DNA from: Persicaria tinctoria
Lineage: Eukaryota; Streptophyta; Magnoliopsida; Caryophyllales; Polygonaceae
DNA: 64,000 nt
Direction of reading: 5' to 3'
Assembly (NCBI GenBank): GCA_037127255.1
Contig: JBANSL010000009.1
Coordinates: forward strand, 25,198,475 to 25,262,474
Shown: positions 11,501-22,464 of the stretch, piece after piece
How the letters are laid out: each line of letters begins with the position of its first letter
Numbering within the stretch: the stretch's first letter is position 1
Notes under the pieces: model-generated
What the model saw: only the letters and a program-made list of their open reading frames with translations
Told to the model about the DNA's origin: nothing
The model's database searches: none
Made by a program: the position numbers and the translations under genes

Positions 11501-14500
11501 TATTTTATAATTTAATTATTTTAGACATCTTAAATGACTATCGAAAAATAAATAATATTTTAAGACTTACAAGCATTAATGCTTATTTTACATCTTGGAT
11601 GAGGCTTCTTAGATCACTTTTCTACCTTTAAGGATATTTTTTTTTACCATCTTACCTTTATTTTCACTATTAATTTCTCTATCTTTCTAACCATCTTTCT
11701 CATGAAAATAATCAATAAGTTATGTACATCTACATATTTAACTTCAAAATTATTCACACAATCATGTGCTTATGATTTTTTAATATTTGTACGGGAGCTT
11801 ATATTTTACTTTTTTAGATCTATGCTAATGATAATAATTATATATTTATTTCAAATTATATTAGATGGTGTGTTTGAGTATTATTACTACTTTACCTTAT
11901 TAAATCATTTTCAAAATTTGTATCGTATCTCTTTCCAACTAATTTATAAATTATAAAAAAATATTTTATACATATTTTTTTTGTAAACACGTATATATAT
12001 ATATATATCAATATAGTATTATATAGATATATAAAATGATGTTCAAATTAAAATGGATCAAGCTCCTGTGCCTTCAAGGCACGGATATTACACTAGTAAA
12101 AATGACTAAATGAACATCCTTATCCCAATTTATTCATAAAATATCTCTATAATATAATTTCCTATACAAAATTTTGTTTCTCTCTCTCTTTACCTTTGTA
12201 TACACATCATCCATAACGGAATCTTATATGAAGTGAATTAAATAATATATCAAAAGGATGTGTCTCATAAAAACAAATTATACCACGTAATTTAAATCTG
12301 ATCATTTATTGTTTTATTATGTAAAGTATTTGACTTTATCATATCAACAATGCATATATATATCAAACTATCTTAAATATTCATTTTGGTTTACTTAATT
12401 ACAATTAAAAAAAATCATTATCAGAAACTTTTGGTTTTCAATTTGTGGTATATATATACATATACATATCTTATAAATATTTATTGATATTAATAAAGAG
12501 TTGATATGAGTTAACAAAAAGACATATACACCTTAATTATTGATCTCGAGAAAAAAAAATCTGCGCGCTAGAAATACATTTATTAAAAACATACTCCATC
12601 CGTTTATAAATAGATGTCGTTTGACTTTTTGTCAATTTTTTTAAGGAGTTAAAAATTATATAAAATATTAACTTTTTAAACAATTTTTTTAATAATATGA
12701 CACTTATTATTGATAACATTTATATTATATTAAAAAATCACTAAAAAAATTGACATTTTATATAGTTTTAGTTCTTTAAAAAATATGTCAAAAAGTCAAA
12801 CGACATTTATTTCTGAACGGAGGTAATATATTATATATATACATAAGATAAGATAGTGTGAAAATGGAAGAATTTATTAAAGTTAGTTGAGAGATTTTTC
12901 CTCAAGGCATGATAAAATATGTGGTTGAGGGCCTTGAGGCATATGGTGGTCCCCTTGTCGATTTCCACCGATGAGCATTAGTAAGGGGTGGCAATATTAC
13001 AGCACCCGACTCAACCCGAATCATCTAACTCAGAAAAATGAATAAAACCTCAAAAAAGGGTGAAAAGTGGATGATGGGTGAGGGTGATAGATTAGGTTGG
13101 ATATAGGTGATGATTTTTTTCACCCGCACCCGATCCATCACCCACTACCACTCACCACCCATTTAAAATATAATATATATTTGTTTATTTTATTATTGCG
13201 ATTTATTAATAAAAGCATATATTTTTTTTTCCTTTTTAACCCTAAATTTCTAATATTGCATACGATTCGGGATCGAGACTCGAGTGAAATAATAATTGTA
13301 ATATAATGTTTTAGATTCATTTTGTTTATAATGTTAAAGATACATGACGTATCTTCTAATATTAACTGTTTATGTATGTTATCATACATAATGTTATTTA
13401 AGACTTGTAAATTTCTTTTTATGACAAATGTTATATATATGACAATTTCTTTGGTTAGATGAAAACAGACAAAAATTAAAGGGGCGAAAAACCACTCATA
13501 TTTCACTCATCTCACCCGCTCACTCGATATGGGTGTTGGATGAAATAGATATGGGTGAAGTGAATATGAATGATGAGTCGGGTGGGGTGATGGTCCACTC
13601 ATGATGAATTGGGTGAAATGAGGGTATATCCACCCATCATCTGACCCATTGTCATTCCTAATCAGTATGGACTTCATCAAATCATATTCAATTTATTAAC
13701 TGATTAAATTGATAAATTATGTGAAATAAGAATTAAAGAATTACAAAACAATATAAACTTTGTAAAGGATAAAAAAGATAATTTATTTATAAAAAAAATT
13801 GGAATTTATTTAGCTGTTATAACCCCAATAATATTTTAAAGCAAATTTAAACGCTTGAAAATAATTCATTATAATACATCAATGTTTATTAAAATAAACC
13901 AATTCAAATTAAAAAAAATTTCAATTGTTGTCTTGTCCATGGTAGACAGCTAGAGTCATATTCTCTATTTCTCCTTATTGTCCCCCTCCTCAGTCCCCCT
14001 TCGTACAACCCAATTTATACTTTTCTAGTACCGTGATTTTTCTTTTTTACTTTGATGTAATATATTGTTATTTAAGTGTTTTTTTTTTAAGTTAGACTGA
14101 AATATGATAAAAAAAAATGATTCTCATTTTAAAATGAAGGAGATAAACAAACTCTTGTCCTCTTCCTTACAAGTTACACATTGTATTTCACAAGTTTTTA
14201 AACCATAGGGATTGCAATTTCAGAATATGAAAGTCTTTAACATGAACAATGCGATTCGCCTCGAAAGAATGTTACCGAACAAACCTTTAAAAGTTCGTCC
14301 TACACTTATCTTCCATTTGATTCCCATAGTTTATGCTACATGGCTCATTTGATTCAAATTTTTAAAAGGTAAAAGGAAACGAAATGAATATGATTGATTT
14401 ATAATGTAAGATATAAAATTTTGATCAATACCATCTTCTTAAAATTGGTTTGTTTCTCCCTCTCAATCACCCGAACAAGGAGTAATCAGATCCTTTGGAC

Positions 14501-16779
14501 TTCTCTAATCATTACCACTTCTATCATAGTTTTCATACAAAAAATAAAAGTCTTCTATCTTATACGTAGTACCAAATAAGTCATTTATTTAATATCGGTC
14601 TTTCTACCATATGTTCTTAAGACATAGGATAAGACTTTAAATTAAAAAAGATTTCCTACCAAAAAAAGAAGAGACCCTAAGTATTTAATTAAAAAAAAAA
14701 TCTAAACTAATTATTATAAAAAAATATTTTCAAAATAGCAATATGCCAATTCGATTTAATATATAGTAGATTAGTAGTGCGGGAGGTATCATACAATTAC
14801 ATATTTGTCCATCTATAAACATCCTTGTTGGTTAAATATTTTTATGATTGGATGAATATACATGTATTTTTTTCAAGTGAGATTAAACTATGGAAGCAAA
14901 ATTGACCTAGCGAGTCCAATGGTCATTGTCATATCGGGTGGAATATATATTACTTTTTATCTTTATCGGGGCCCTTTGCAAGCCAATCAATCCAGCGATG
15001 ATTATTGTTTATTTTGCTTATAATTCTCTAAGGACTTGTTTGTTTGCATCGGGTTCAACCCGGACCCATCCGTTTTTGGCTTCATCTAAATCCGAATAGG
15101 ACCAAATGACCAATTCCATCTTCGATTACATATCAATCAACCTCACAAAGTTGAGAAAATTCTTTGTTTTTGTTCTCATTCTTATCAAATTGCACTCTCA
15201 ATTGTGTTTTGTACATACAAATGGATCACAACAGTTACTGTTTTGCACTTTTATTTATTTATTGCTGATCAATTATCAGCTGTTCTTTATGGAAAAATAT
15301 GAACACTAAGCTACTAGTTTTCTTCAACTTGTCATCAAATGTATTAAGTGGGAATCTTTAATTATTTGTCTCAAGTTTCCTTGAATTGGTAAATAAAGAG
15401 CGGCCATTCCGGGGTTCGAACTGGAGACCTATGGGTACTACCGAGGACAAGTCCTTTTCAATGAGTTATTCCGGAATGGTTTTGTCTCAAGTTTCCACTT
15501 GCTTTGTACTTTTGTCTATCTTTGGGTCCTTCTGTTTAACTTCTTCATACAAGTTAGATTGATTCTGTACTCTCGATTAGATACGTATGCACTTGCAATT
15601 GTCGACTGTCGTATGTGCTGAATACTTATCTGACCCTTTGATATTTGATCATATACCGCTTGTAGTTGTATTCCTTATCGGCTTTCAAAGGAAGCCAAAG
15701 ATCAATCTGACTGCGTCAAGGATGTGCTGGAAGTTCTAATGATAGCTACTCCAAACCGCAATGATCTTGTGTTTCCGAAGGTACTACTACTGTCACACTA
15801 GCTATGTTAAGGATAAATTAATGTTTGTGTACAATTACTTGAGCACATATTGCAATCTTTTGTAATCCAGGGTGGATGGGAAGACGACGAAACTTTGGAA
15901 GATGCAGCTTGTCGCGAAGCCCTAGAGGAGGCCGGAGTTAAGGGAATCCTCAATGTAGGTCTATCGATCATAAGCACTCAAGGGTCATTTAGGCTCTGTT
16001 TGGCACAATAAGTAGCTTTTCAAAGCTTGTGGTTTTGATATTATACAGTTTTAAATGAAATAAATTTAAAATTTTAGTTTAATTAGCTTTTGAAATTATA
16101 GCTTTTTATCATCTACTCATCCAAATTTTTTGGAGCTTAGTTTTCACCAGCTATATATTCTAATAGCTAGGTTTCTCAAACAATACTAGCTTAATTATTA
16201 ACCTATATTTAACACAAATAATTCATCAGTTTCAGCTACCCCATTAGGTATCAAAACCGCGTGTAAAATGTGTGTTTGGTTGGATACAGGAAAGCCAGCT
16301 CGGGATGTGGGAGTTCAGAAGCAAGAGTCGGCAAGAGCTTTGCACCGAGGGAGGAGGATGCAGAGGTTACATGTTTGCACTCGAGGTGGTTGAAGAGCTC
16401 GACGAATGGCCTGAGCAGCAAAACCACAACCGGAGATGGGTAAGCATTCTTTTTTCGACTTGATCAATCGCGCAATCACCGATCATACATTGCTGAGTGC
16501 TGACCGGAAGGAAGCTCCATCTGTGCGCAGCTAAGGATAGAAGAAGCGTATGAGCTGTGTCGATATGACTGGATGCGCGACGCGCTCACCAGATTTTTGA
16601 ATGTGGTTACGGTGCAACAAAACAGCCGCTTCGTCGATGTGAATAACGAGCCAGCGACGACGTCGGATGCTACTACTGCTGGCATGGTGCTGGCGCCGGG
16701 CGTTCAGGATTGCCACTCGACGTCGACGTCTTCGTCTGATTGCTTTGTAAGTCCCTCTAACACGGAGCTTGTGGCATAG
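8531..16779 (+). CDS. Nudix hydrolase, plant NUDT12/13/16-like, five exons
   Basis: Predicted exons 8531-8601, 15666-15780, 15871-15954, 16290-16439 and 16531-16779, all with GT-AG borders and matching phases, giving 222 residues. The N-terminus SARTGRHRQRY and the exon 2 start CIPYRL are hallmarks of the plant NUDT12/13/16/17/18 group (about 180-200 residues). Exon 3 carries the Nudix box: G, then five residues, E, seven residues, REALEEAG and V; the REXXEE glutamates bind Mg2+ or Mn2+. Family members cleave nucleoside diphosphate-linked substrates such as diadenosine polyphosphates or inositol pyrophosphates; some are mitochondrial. The substrate here cannot be told from sequence. Exon 4 holds LGMWEFRSKS and GYMFALEV, exon 5 IEEAYELCRYDWM. 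The C-terminal tail (rich in Thr, Ser and Asp) is longer than usual and could be read differently. The start codon sits in a good context (caATGG). Intron 1 is 7064 bp. Confidence 0.92.
8937..9040 (+). repeat. Intron repeat with B-box-like motif, copy 1
   Basis: Shares with 15381-15490 the ordered blocks ttgaat-gggtaaataaa, agagcgg-cattc, gttcgaac, caagtccttt and gag-catttcggaatg. The gttcgaac core resembles an RNA polymerase III B box, so a SINE-type origin is possible, but no clear A box or tail is seen. Confidence 0.5.
9238..9420 (+). repeat. Three-copy tandem repeat, about 65-70 bp unit
   Basis: Three diverged copies of a unit containing agctt-ggca--ggcttg, tggcaattg-tacc, ttttgtcac and gatggtagct follow each other inside intron 1. 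No coding potential. Confidence 0.6.
9729..9963. mobile_element. MITE, CTCCGTT-type ends (Stowaway-like)
   Basis: Inverted ends ctccgttcaaaaatagatg and, at the right, gacatctatttctgaacg flank an AT-rich core. A related copy is at 12594-12823. About 25 bp upstream of the left end (9696-9708) there is an extra acctccgttcctt, perhaps a second truncated end. Confidence 0.65.
10096..11250 (+). repeat. Tandem copies of the Helitron 5' module
   Basis: Four full copies (starts 10096, 10361, 10610, 10878) and a partial fifth share tgctagcattttgctgac exactly 20 bp after each TC start, and ttcttattggtcaatatta further in. Each copy ends in cgattgcaatat followed by a variable (ATCT)n run, so the copies differ mainly in this microsatellite. 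Confidence 0.85.
10096..12096 (+). mobile_element. Non-autonomous Helitron with tandem 5' ends
   Basis: The 3' end fits the Helitron rule: a hairpin with stem GTGCC/GGCAC and loop ttcaa (12068-12082), then atattacactag ending in CTAG at 12093-12096, followed by T. The 5' end TCTATTAATATTACTAATTC at 10096 starts with TC and is preceded by A, as expected for insertion between A and T. That 5' segment of about 250-268 bp is repeated in tandem from 10096, 10361, 10610 and 10878, with a fifth partial copy from about 11119. No Rep/helicase reading frame is present. It lies in intron 1 of the Nudix gene in the same orientation. Confidence 0.75.
12594..12823. mobile_element. MITE, Stowaway-like, 230 bp
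   Basis: Left end CTCCATCCGTTTATAAATAG, right end (reverse complement) CCTCCGTTCAGAAATAAATG, flanked by TA on both sides. Internal arms read gatgtcgtttgactttttg and, inverted, caaaaagtcaaacgac. Non-coding; the same family as the MITE at 9729. Confidence 0.75.
12982..13659. mobile_element. MITE-like element with GGGTGG-rich inverted ends
   Basis: The left edge ggggtggcaatatta and the right edge, reverse complement, ggaatgacaatgggtcag form a loose inverted pair. Both flanks inside are rich in caccc and gggtg words (cacccgactcaacccg on the left, cacccatcatctgaccca on the right). ORFs inside it are shadows of the inverted repeats. The boundaries are approximate. Confidence 0.45.
13660..15380. 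other. AT-rich intron 1 sequence without recognised element
   Basis: Continuous AT-rich intron DNA with poly-A and poly-T runs. I see no element boundaries, reading frames or repeats that I could support. Confidence 0.5.
15381..15490 (+). repeat. Intron repeat with B-box-like motif, copy 2
   Basis: Second copy of the repeat at 8937-9040, with ggttcgaactggagacc inside and ccggaatgg near its end. The two copies lie at opposite ends of intron 1 in the same orientation. Confidence 0.5.
15990..16240. mobile_element. Possible hAT-type MITE in intron 3 of the Nudix gene
   Basis: Starts with ggctctgtttggcacaata, a common hAT-MITE edge, and is rich in the words agctt and agcta. The right edge is decayed (ctaccccattaggtatcaaa). 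Low certainty. Confidence 0.35.
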
Positions 16780-16856
16780 CTTATATCTTCTGGAATGGTG
16801 TTTGGCTCGATCGATCACCCATAAGGACTCTCTCAGCTTCTGAAGATCTTGACAAT

Positions 16857-16862
16857 AATAAA
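16857..16862 (+). terminator. Polyadenylation signal of the Nudix gene
   Basis: AATAAA 78 bp after the stop codon, followed by a T-rich stretch (gttgttcatgttttgg). Position and sequence fit a near-upstream element of a plant gene. Confidence 0.55.
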
Positions 16863-16936
16863 AGTTGTTCATGTTTTGGGTGATTGACCGTTGCTGGAAA
16901 ATAATCCAATTAACCGAAGAAATTGTGTTTAACAAT

Positions 16937-17051
16937 TAGGGTTTGTTTGGTACAAACCGCAGGGTGTTGATCGATTGCTTCCCAGGAGTTTATAACAAAC
17001 TTATTTGTTTTTTTAAGTAGGAGTTATGAACTCGCGCCAAACGAACCCCTA
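16937..17051. mobile_element. Short MITE downstream of the Nudix gene
   Basis: The ends tagggtttgtttggt and, inverted, taggggttcgtttgg mark a 115-bp element of hAT-MITE appearance. No clear target duplication is visible. Confidence 0.45.
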
Positions 17052-17509
17052 CAAAATTGGATAAGTTTGGGTGTTGTTAAACACAATTTCTACACCATTT
17101 GACCCTAAAATAAAAGAGATTTGGGATTATTTTCTTTGTAGAAACTTCAAAAAAGAAACAAAATTTGTGTAAATTTTGGATTGTAAATGTTCATTTTTGT
17201 GTGATTTTAGCCCTCAGTTTCATGGTTAACAAATCCTTTTTATTTTTTTTTATAAAATATTTATGAATCAGACCGGTAGCAAAACAAAACTCCAAATCTT
17301 ATCGAAATGGGCTACCACCACTGGTTTCAGCCACTAAAAAAAAGAGTTAAACACCATCAACTAAAAGTCATAAACTGATAGGCAAGTAATGATCAAAACC
17401 TTTTCATTTCTAGATCAGAACTTTTGTTCGCAAAGAAAATCTAAATCAAGATCTATGGACTCGATCATTAATCACCAGCAATATCTCTCTCATTTTCCTA
17501 GAGTTCGAA

Positions 17510-17950
17510 TGTAACCAATCACGTACCCATCACAAACCCGTGAATGAAACTATCAACTTCAATAGAGCTACAACCTGACACTTCCACACCGATCTTCATC
17601 TCCTTCATCTTTCGCCTTACGCTTCAATGGAGGCAAACAGGTTGCAGAGGAGGACATAAACATCCCAGCATTCCACGACTCAATCTCAACAAGCCTATAA
17701 GAAACAATCTTGCCTTTTTTTTTATATCCTTACTTTCCTTGCAACCGATGAGTAATGTTCGCCGGATCACTGGATTTGGGCTGATGCATGGCTTCCGCAA
17801 AGGCGAATGCTTCTTCAACATTGTTGCCTCAACACATGGCATCAACCATGCACCCGAAGATTCGACTCGTTTCTACTAGGCCAGCATGATCACATGCTGA
17901 TAGAACTCCAATGAATGTGACATGATTTATGATTAGATCTCACCTGAATA
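17510..17950 (-). pseudogene. PPR protein pseudogene, last PPR and E motif
   Basis: Minus-strand reading gives VTFIGVLSACDHAGLVE and GCMVDAM near 17930-17825, VEEAFAFAEAM near 17815, and VRRKMKEMKIGVEVSGCSSI followed by EVDSFIHGFVMGT near 17625-17530. These are the landmarks, in order, of the final PPR repeats and E motif of plant PLS-class pentatricopeptide proteins, which act in organelle RNA editing. Frames change several times and a stop follows GCMVDAM. The 5' part of the gene is absent, so this is a truncated relic. Confidence 0.75.
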
Positions 17951-18324
17951 TAAATTTCAACATAAAAAATTGTTGAGCTATCATTTTGGGCATGTTAATT
18001 TAAAAGACACATTTGTTTTTGGGTCCCATCAACATTGTTGAAGAGAGATGACTTTAGAAACCTTCTTCGCCCAAGGCGCCCGTGTTACAACATTAGGCCA
18101 ATCTTTAGTGTTCGTCACTTTTATTTACCTCTCACTTCGACCGCAAAGGCAGGTTAAGGAATAAACCAGTAAATTCCTACATTATTTAGTATTTCCTATT
18201 AATTAGGTTATCCTTGAATTAGTTAAGGTAGTTGAAATTATCTCTCTACCCACTTTCTTTATTATCTGATCTTTTATAATATAAATATGAGGTAATGGTT
18301 CAAATGAAAATGGTTCTTAAAATG

Positions 18325-18480
18325 AAAATGGTCTAATTTGAAGGTAAATGGGCCTAATTTAAAGGTAAATGTGCCTAATTAAATGAGTAATAGATAAATG
18401 AGCCTAATTAATGTGTAAATGAGCCTAATTTTATGGGGTAATCGGGTAAATGATGCTAATTATGAGGTAAATGTCACCAC
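18325..18480 (+). repeat. Minisatellite, about 20-26 bp unit
   Basis: About seven degenerate copies of a unit like ggtaaatgggcctaattta follow each other (ggtaaatgggcctaattt, ggtaaatgtgcctaatta, gataaatgagcctaatta and so on). Non-coding, 100 bp left of the CACTA element. Confidence 0.7.
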
Positions 18481-18599
18481 ATCTTTCATACTTTCTATTT
18501 CTACCAATATCGCCCTTATTTCAATTATAAAAATTACATATTTTAGCCCTTAATTTTTATTTGAAATAATATTATAATGTGCACTACTACAATTAAGAC

Positions 18600-18860
18600 A
18601 TTTGGCAGCGGTCAAAAACCGCTTCCTTATATAGGATAACCGCTGCCAAAGGCCTAAGGCAGCGGTTTTGGACCGCCCCTTCTGCTGCCGTCGCCTTATG
18701 TCTGAGGCAGCGGTTTTTTTAATCTAAGGCAGCGGTTTCCTATAAAAGGGAAAACCGTCGCTAAAAATATAAAATAACCGCTGCCTATTTCTCTATGGAA
18801 GCACTTCCTCTTCCCATCATATGAAGCGGTTTTATTTTTTATGGCAGCGGTTATATATGT
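18600..18860 (+). repeat. CACTA left subterminal repeats
   Basis: At least six direct or inverted copies of gcagcggtt (for example 18606, 18659, 18708, 18730, 18844) with intervening aaccgctgcc copies. The same words occur inverted at the right end. Confidence 0.8.
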
Positions 18861-20337
18861 ATATTAAATTTTATAGAATTTTTTTATTAGCATTTAAATA
18901 TTTTAATTATATTCATTATAAATATTTTATTTTAATTATATTTAATTTAAATATTTTTATTTGACATGCTATTTTGGAATAGAAAATGCCTTTCCATTAA
19001 AAATTTTTATTTATTTAAAAATAACAATTGTATATTAATTAATAATAATAGATTATATAGAGATTTAAAAAACAATATTGGCTAAAAGTAACCGTAATTA
19101 CATTTATAAAAGTATGGATCCCTAACATGGATATGCTTTAAGAGTAATTAGCTAATAACAATCCAAGTGGATCGATTGATCGACACAATGGCTATATTGC
19201 TAGTTTATAACCTATACAAAAAGTGGGATTATATATCCATACGCAAGTTCTAACACCGATCTTCAAAATGTGCATAGAGATCTGCAATGGACATGAACAA
19301 ACACATTTGGTACATCAAATTGAGGCATATAATTGAAATAAAATACAAACATTAATATATAGGCATATCTAAAAATCAGAATTAAAAAAAAAAATCAATT
19401 CTTGCAGTAACACTTGGATATCAAGCACATTGGGTCTCCTTTCAAACCATTCTCAGATGCAAACATCTTTCTTGGCCTTCTTCTTATTCTTGGGTCTAAT
19501 ACTTCACCAAAACAACAAAAAAGGTTCAAGATTTAGGCTTAAATTTGACAAAGAGAAATGGATTTCAAAGGATTTCAAAGTTGGAGAATTGGATATGGCA
19601 CAACAGCAAACTCTAAGGTGAGCTGTAATGTAAATCTAACTCTCCCCTTTTCCTTCTTTACTTCCTATTTTTGGTTGATATGTGAGGAAAGAAAAGGAGA
19701 AGAAATCAGAGATAAACGATATAGGAGGGTCCCTAAATACAGGCTGCAAGTATGCAAATCTGAAAGGATATACATCAACTTATTGATATACATTCTTACA
19801 TAGTAATCTGCTCAATCACCCCGAACAATCAGATACAAGTGAATAAAGTGAGCATGCTGCCCTCCTACATATATGAGTTCTGCCTACATATATGATCAAC
19901 TTATTGATATACATTCTTACACAAACAATGCAAGTTTGTCCTATAGAGTTCTGCCTACATATATGATCAAGATGCAACGACCAAGAACAAAGTGAGCATG
20001 CTGCCCTCCTAATATTTAAAAGGGAATTTATGAAGCAAAAAGTGATTTAAACATTTAGAGACTTAATTGAAAATAAGCATATGGCACACCCAGGTTGCAT
20101 TAAATCCAAAATGACAAAAGTGCATTAACATCAATCCATGCTATTTGAATGGGTATCTAACATAATTTAAAACGTACCAACCTGTAGTAGTATATTCTTG
20201 CCTTCTTAAAAGTGTTTTCAAAAGGGGATTCATCAGCACTAGTCTTGGTCGGACCTACGAATGTGATATGGGGAGTTAAAATAAATCTACAAAGAAAAAT
20301 ATATCATAATAAACACTAAAAGAAAGGTTTGCTTAAC

Positions 20338-22463
20338 TCACATAACTTCATCATCATGGGAAGTAGATCCATCTTCTTGGTTTGTTGGAAAGTCGGGAAT
20401 AACAATATCTACACCCGGATTAGCTTCTCTTATCTTTGATAAAATAGAATTCAGGTTTTCCTCCATCTTTTTGTTAAATTCATCTATAATACCCTCCATG
20501 AACACTTGTGGAAGTATAAATGGGCTCTTGACATCCTTACACTTAAAATTTGACTTTGTGACACCCAGTCCATGCATACGCAACCGCCCATTATGCTCCT
20601 TTTTGGTGATAACATCAAATTATGGATCAGTCTTGCTACTTCCTTCATCTGATTTCAGTGATTTCATTTTCTCCTTGTAACAAAGAATCAAATACAAGTG
20701 AATAAAAAAAGTGTGAACCATTAGTCAAATCCAGTGATATCAAATAATGGATTCGAGTTAGTTGATGGTCTCACAATGTTTGCTAGTGTTTGTTCATTCT
20801 CTGTTAGGTATGTACGTCCATCCACTCGCTTCCTAGATTCCATGTATACATCTACTTCCGATGGACATTGCTTGTTTGGATCACTTTGTTGCTATAAAAA
20901 GAAAAGTATAATTCAATAAGAAATAATTGATTTCCCACAAGGAAAAAAAGAAGAAGAAAACTAATTTACCATCACATAACGCTTCATAGCATATGATACA
21001 GGGCCTAAAGTATGCATATCAACTTGCTTTGCTCGGTTCTCCTTGTTTTTCCTACTCATTTCCTATGTACTCACAAGTAAAATCATTGGTTTTCATTATA
21101 TTTGAAATCAAAAAATTAACCATGTACAACCTACACTGAATACATACCTGGGCTTCTTCTGAATCAAAATGACGCAAGAGATCAGTAAAATCCTCTTTCG
21201 GGATATGTGAGGGTCGTTTGGCCAACATCTCTGCCATGGTACTTTTTGGAGAGTAATATTTCCCCTTGTAAGCCCGCCATTTTGAGCCAACACTCTTCAA
21301 CGTTAACACCCATGCTTTCCCTTCTTCGGGTATAATGAACTTTTTTCTGCACGATCAATATTTAGTAAGTTAAGTTAGTATTTTCATATAAGTAAATACA
21401 TAAAGTACTTAAGAAAATAACACACATATACAAAAATGCATCACCTGCACATACTCCCAAATTTTATCTTTTGTAGGCACTTTTCTCCAATCAGCGTAGC
21501 TCAAAGGTGCGTAGTTCGAGTCTCGAGCCAAGGTTCCCAAGAAGTGACCGAAAGTGCTAACAATTTTTTTTGTAGGCCCAACTGGTTGTTTCTTTTCATT
21601 TAAGATGATAGCATCACGATTTTCCAGAGTTCGCGTATGAATATTCCCCAAAATGGTTTTTCCTCTACGCCTTTTCTCTTCATTAACTACACAAAAGCAT
21701 ATGGCACTTGCTTCTACATTTTGGTTATTTTCAACATCTTCGGCCAAATCAGCCCCAACTTCTTCATTTTGGTTATTTTCAAAATCTTCGTCCAAATCAT
21801 CTTCAATTTCACTCTGTTGCTGCATATAATTCATATCATTGCGTGGACATCCTTTCAAGGCTTGATTTTTTCGCATATTCTCATATCTAGTGTTAGTCCC
21901 CGGAACATCTTCAGAAGAATCACTCCCATTGGCGTTAGTTGGATGAACATTATTGCTTCGTTGGCCTCTCGCAGCTTGCATTTTCTTTAACTCTGCATTT
22001 TTAGCCATAGACCCTGGAAGCTTTGAAATAAGCGAATAAGCGAATTATAAATGAAAGCTTTGAAAAACTCTTGCAACCAGCTAGGATACAATTCTTCTTG
22101 AGCCTCCTCTACTAACTTGTAAAAACTAGTCGCCTCTTCATTTGGACCATTACAAAATCTGTCATGTAGCATATCGTTCATGTTATCATCAAACTTATTC
22201 ATTCCGTCATCTGCCTCATCACTTTCAACAGGTGGTGGTTGCTCCTCTTCCACTGGTAGCATATGAAAACTCTTCAAAATCATATGATCTTTGACAATTT
22301 CTCCTTGCAACCAATTCCGACGATAACAAACTTTGCAAGGACAACGAATTTCATCTCCTCGCGCTTCGTTTGCAAATAAATTTTCTATATACTCATCTAC
22401 TCCCTTTGAGTATTCCTTACTCCATCTCGGAAACATCCACCAATTCAAGCTATTTTTACCCAT
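20338..22463 (-). pseudogene. CACTA TNP1-like gene (Transposase-associated domain plus Transposase_24)
   Basis: Minus-strand gene in several exons. The first part (22463-21987) starts MGKNSLNWWMFPRWSKEY and has IRCPCKVCYRRNW, the transposase-associated domain that normally heads the tnp2 protein. It is followed at 22008-21445 by an acidic Asn/Glu-rich linker and then FGHFLGTLARDSNYAPLSYA and DKIWEYVQ (donor gtgatg). Next exon, about 21343-21150: FIIPEEGKAW, SVGSKWRAYKGKYY, PKEDFTDLLRHFDSEEAQ (donor gtatgt). Next, about 21060-20970: RKNKENRAKQVDMHTLGPVS. Next, 20892 onward: QCPSEVDVYMESRKRVDGRT. Last, 20600-20338: HGLGVTKS and a coiled acidic tail. The later exons are the Transposase_24 (TNP1-type) DNA-binding protein. 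The link from the first part to the linker needs a splice I cannot place, and the tnp2 core is missing. It may be a fusion left by deletion, and I cannot say whether it is translated. Confidence 0.75.
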
Positions 22464-22464
22464 G

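Noticed and set aside
11702..11956. 84-codon ORF within the Helitron
   Set aside because: AT-rich Ile/Phe/Tyr/Leu sequence without Rep or helicase motifs; expected by chance in such DNA.
16476..16935. Minus-strand ORFs over the last Nudix exons
   Set aside because: Shadows of the true plus-strand coding exons; Arg/His-rich without conserved content.
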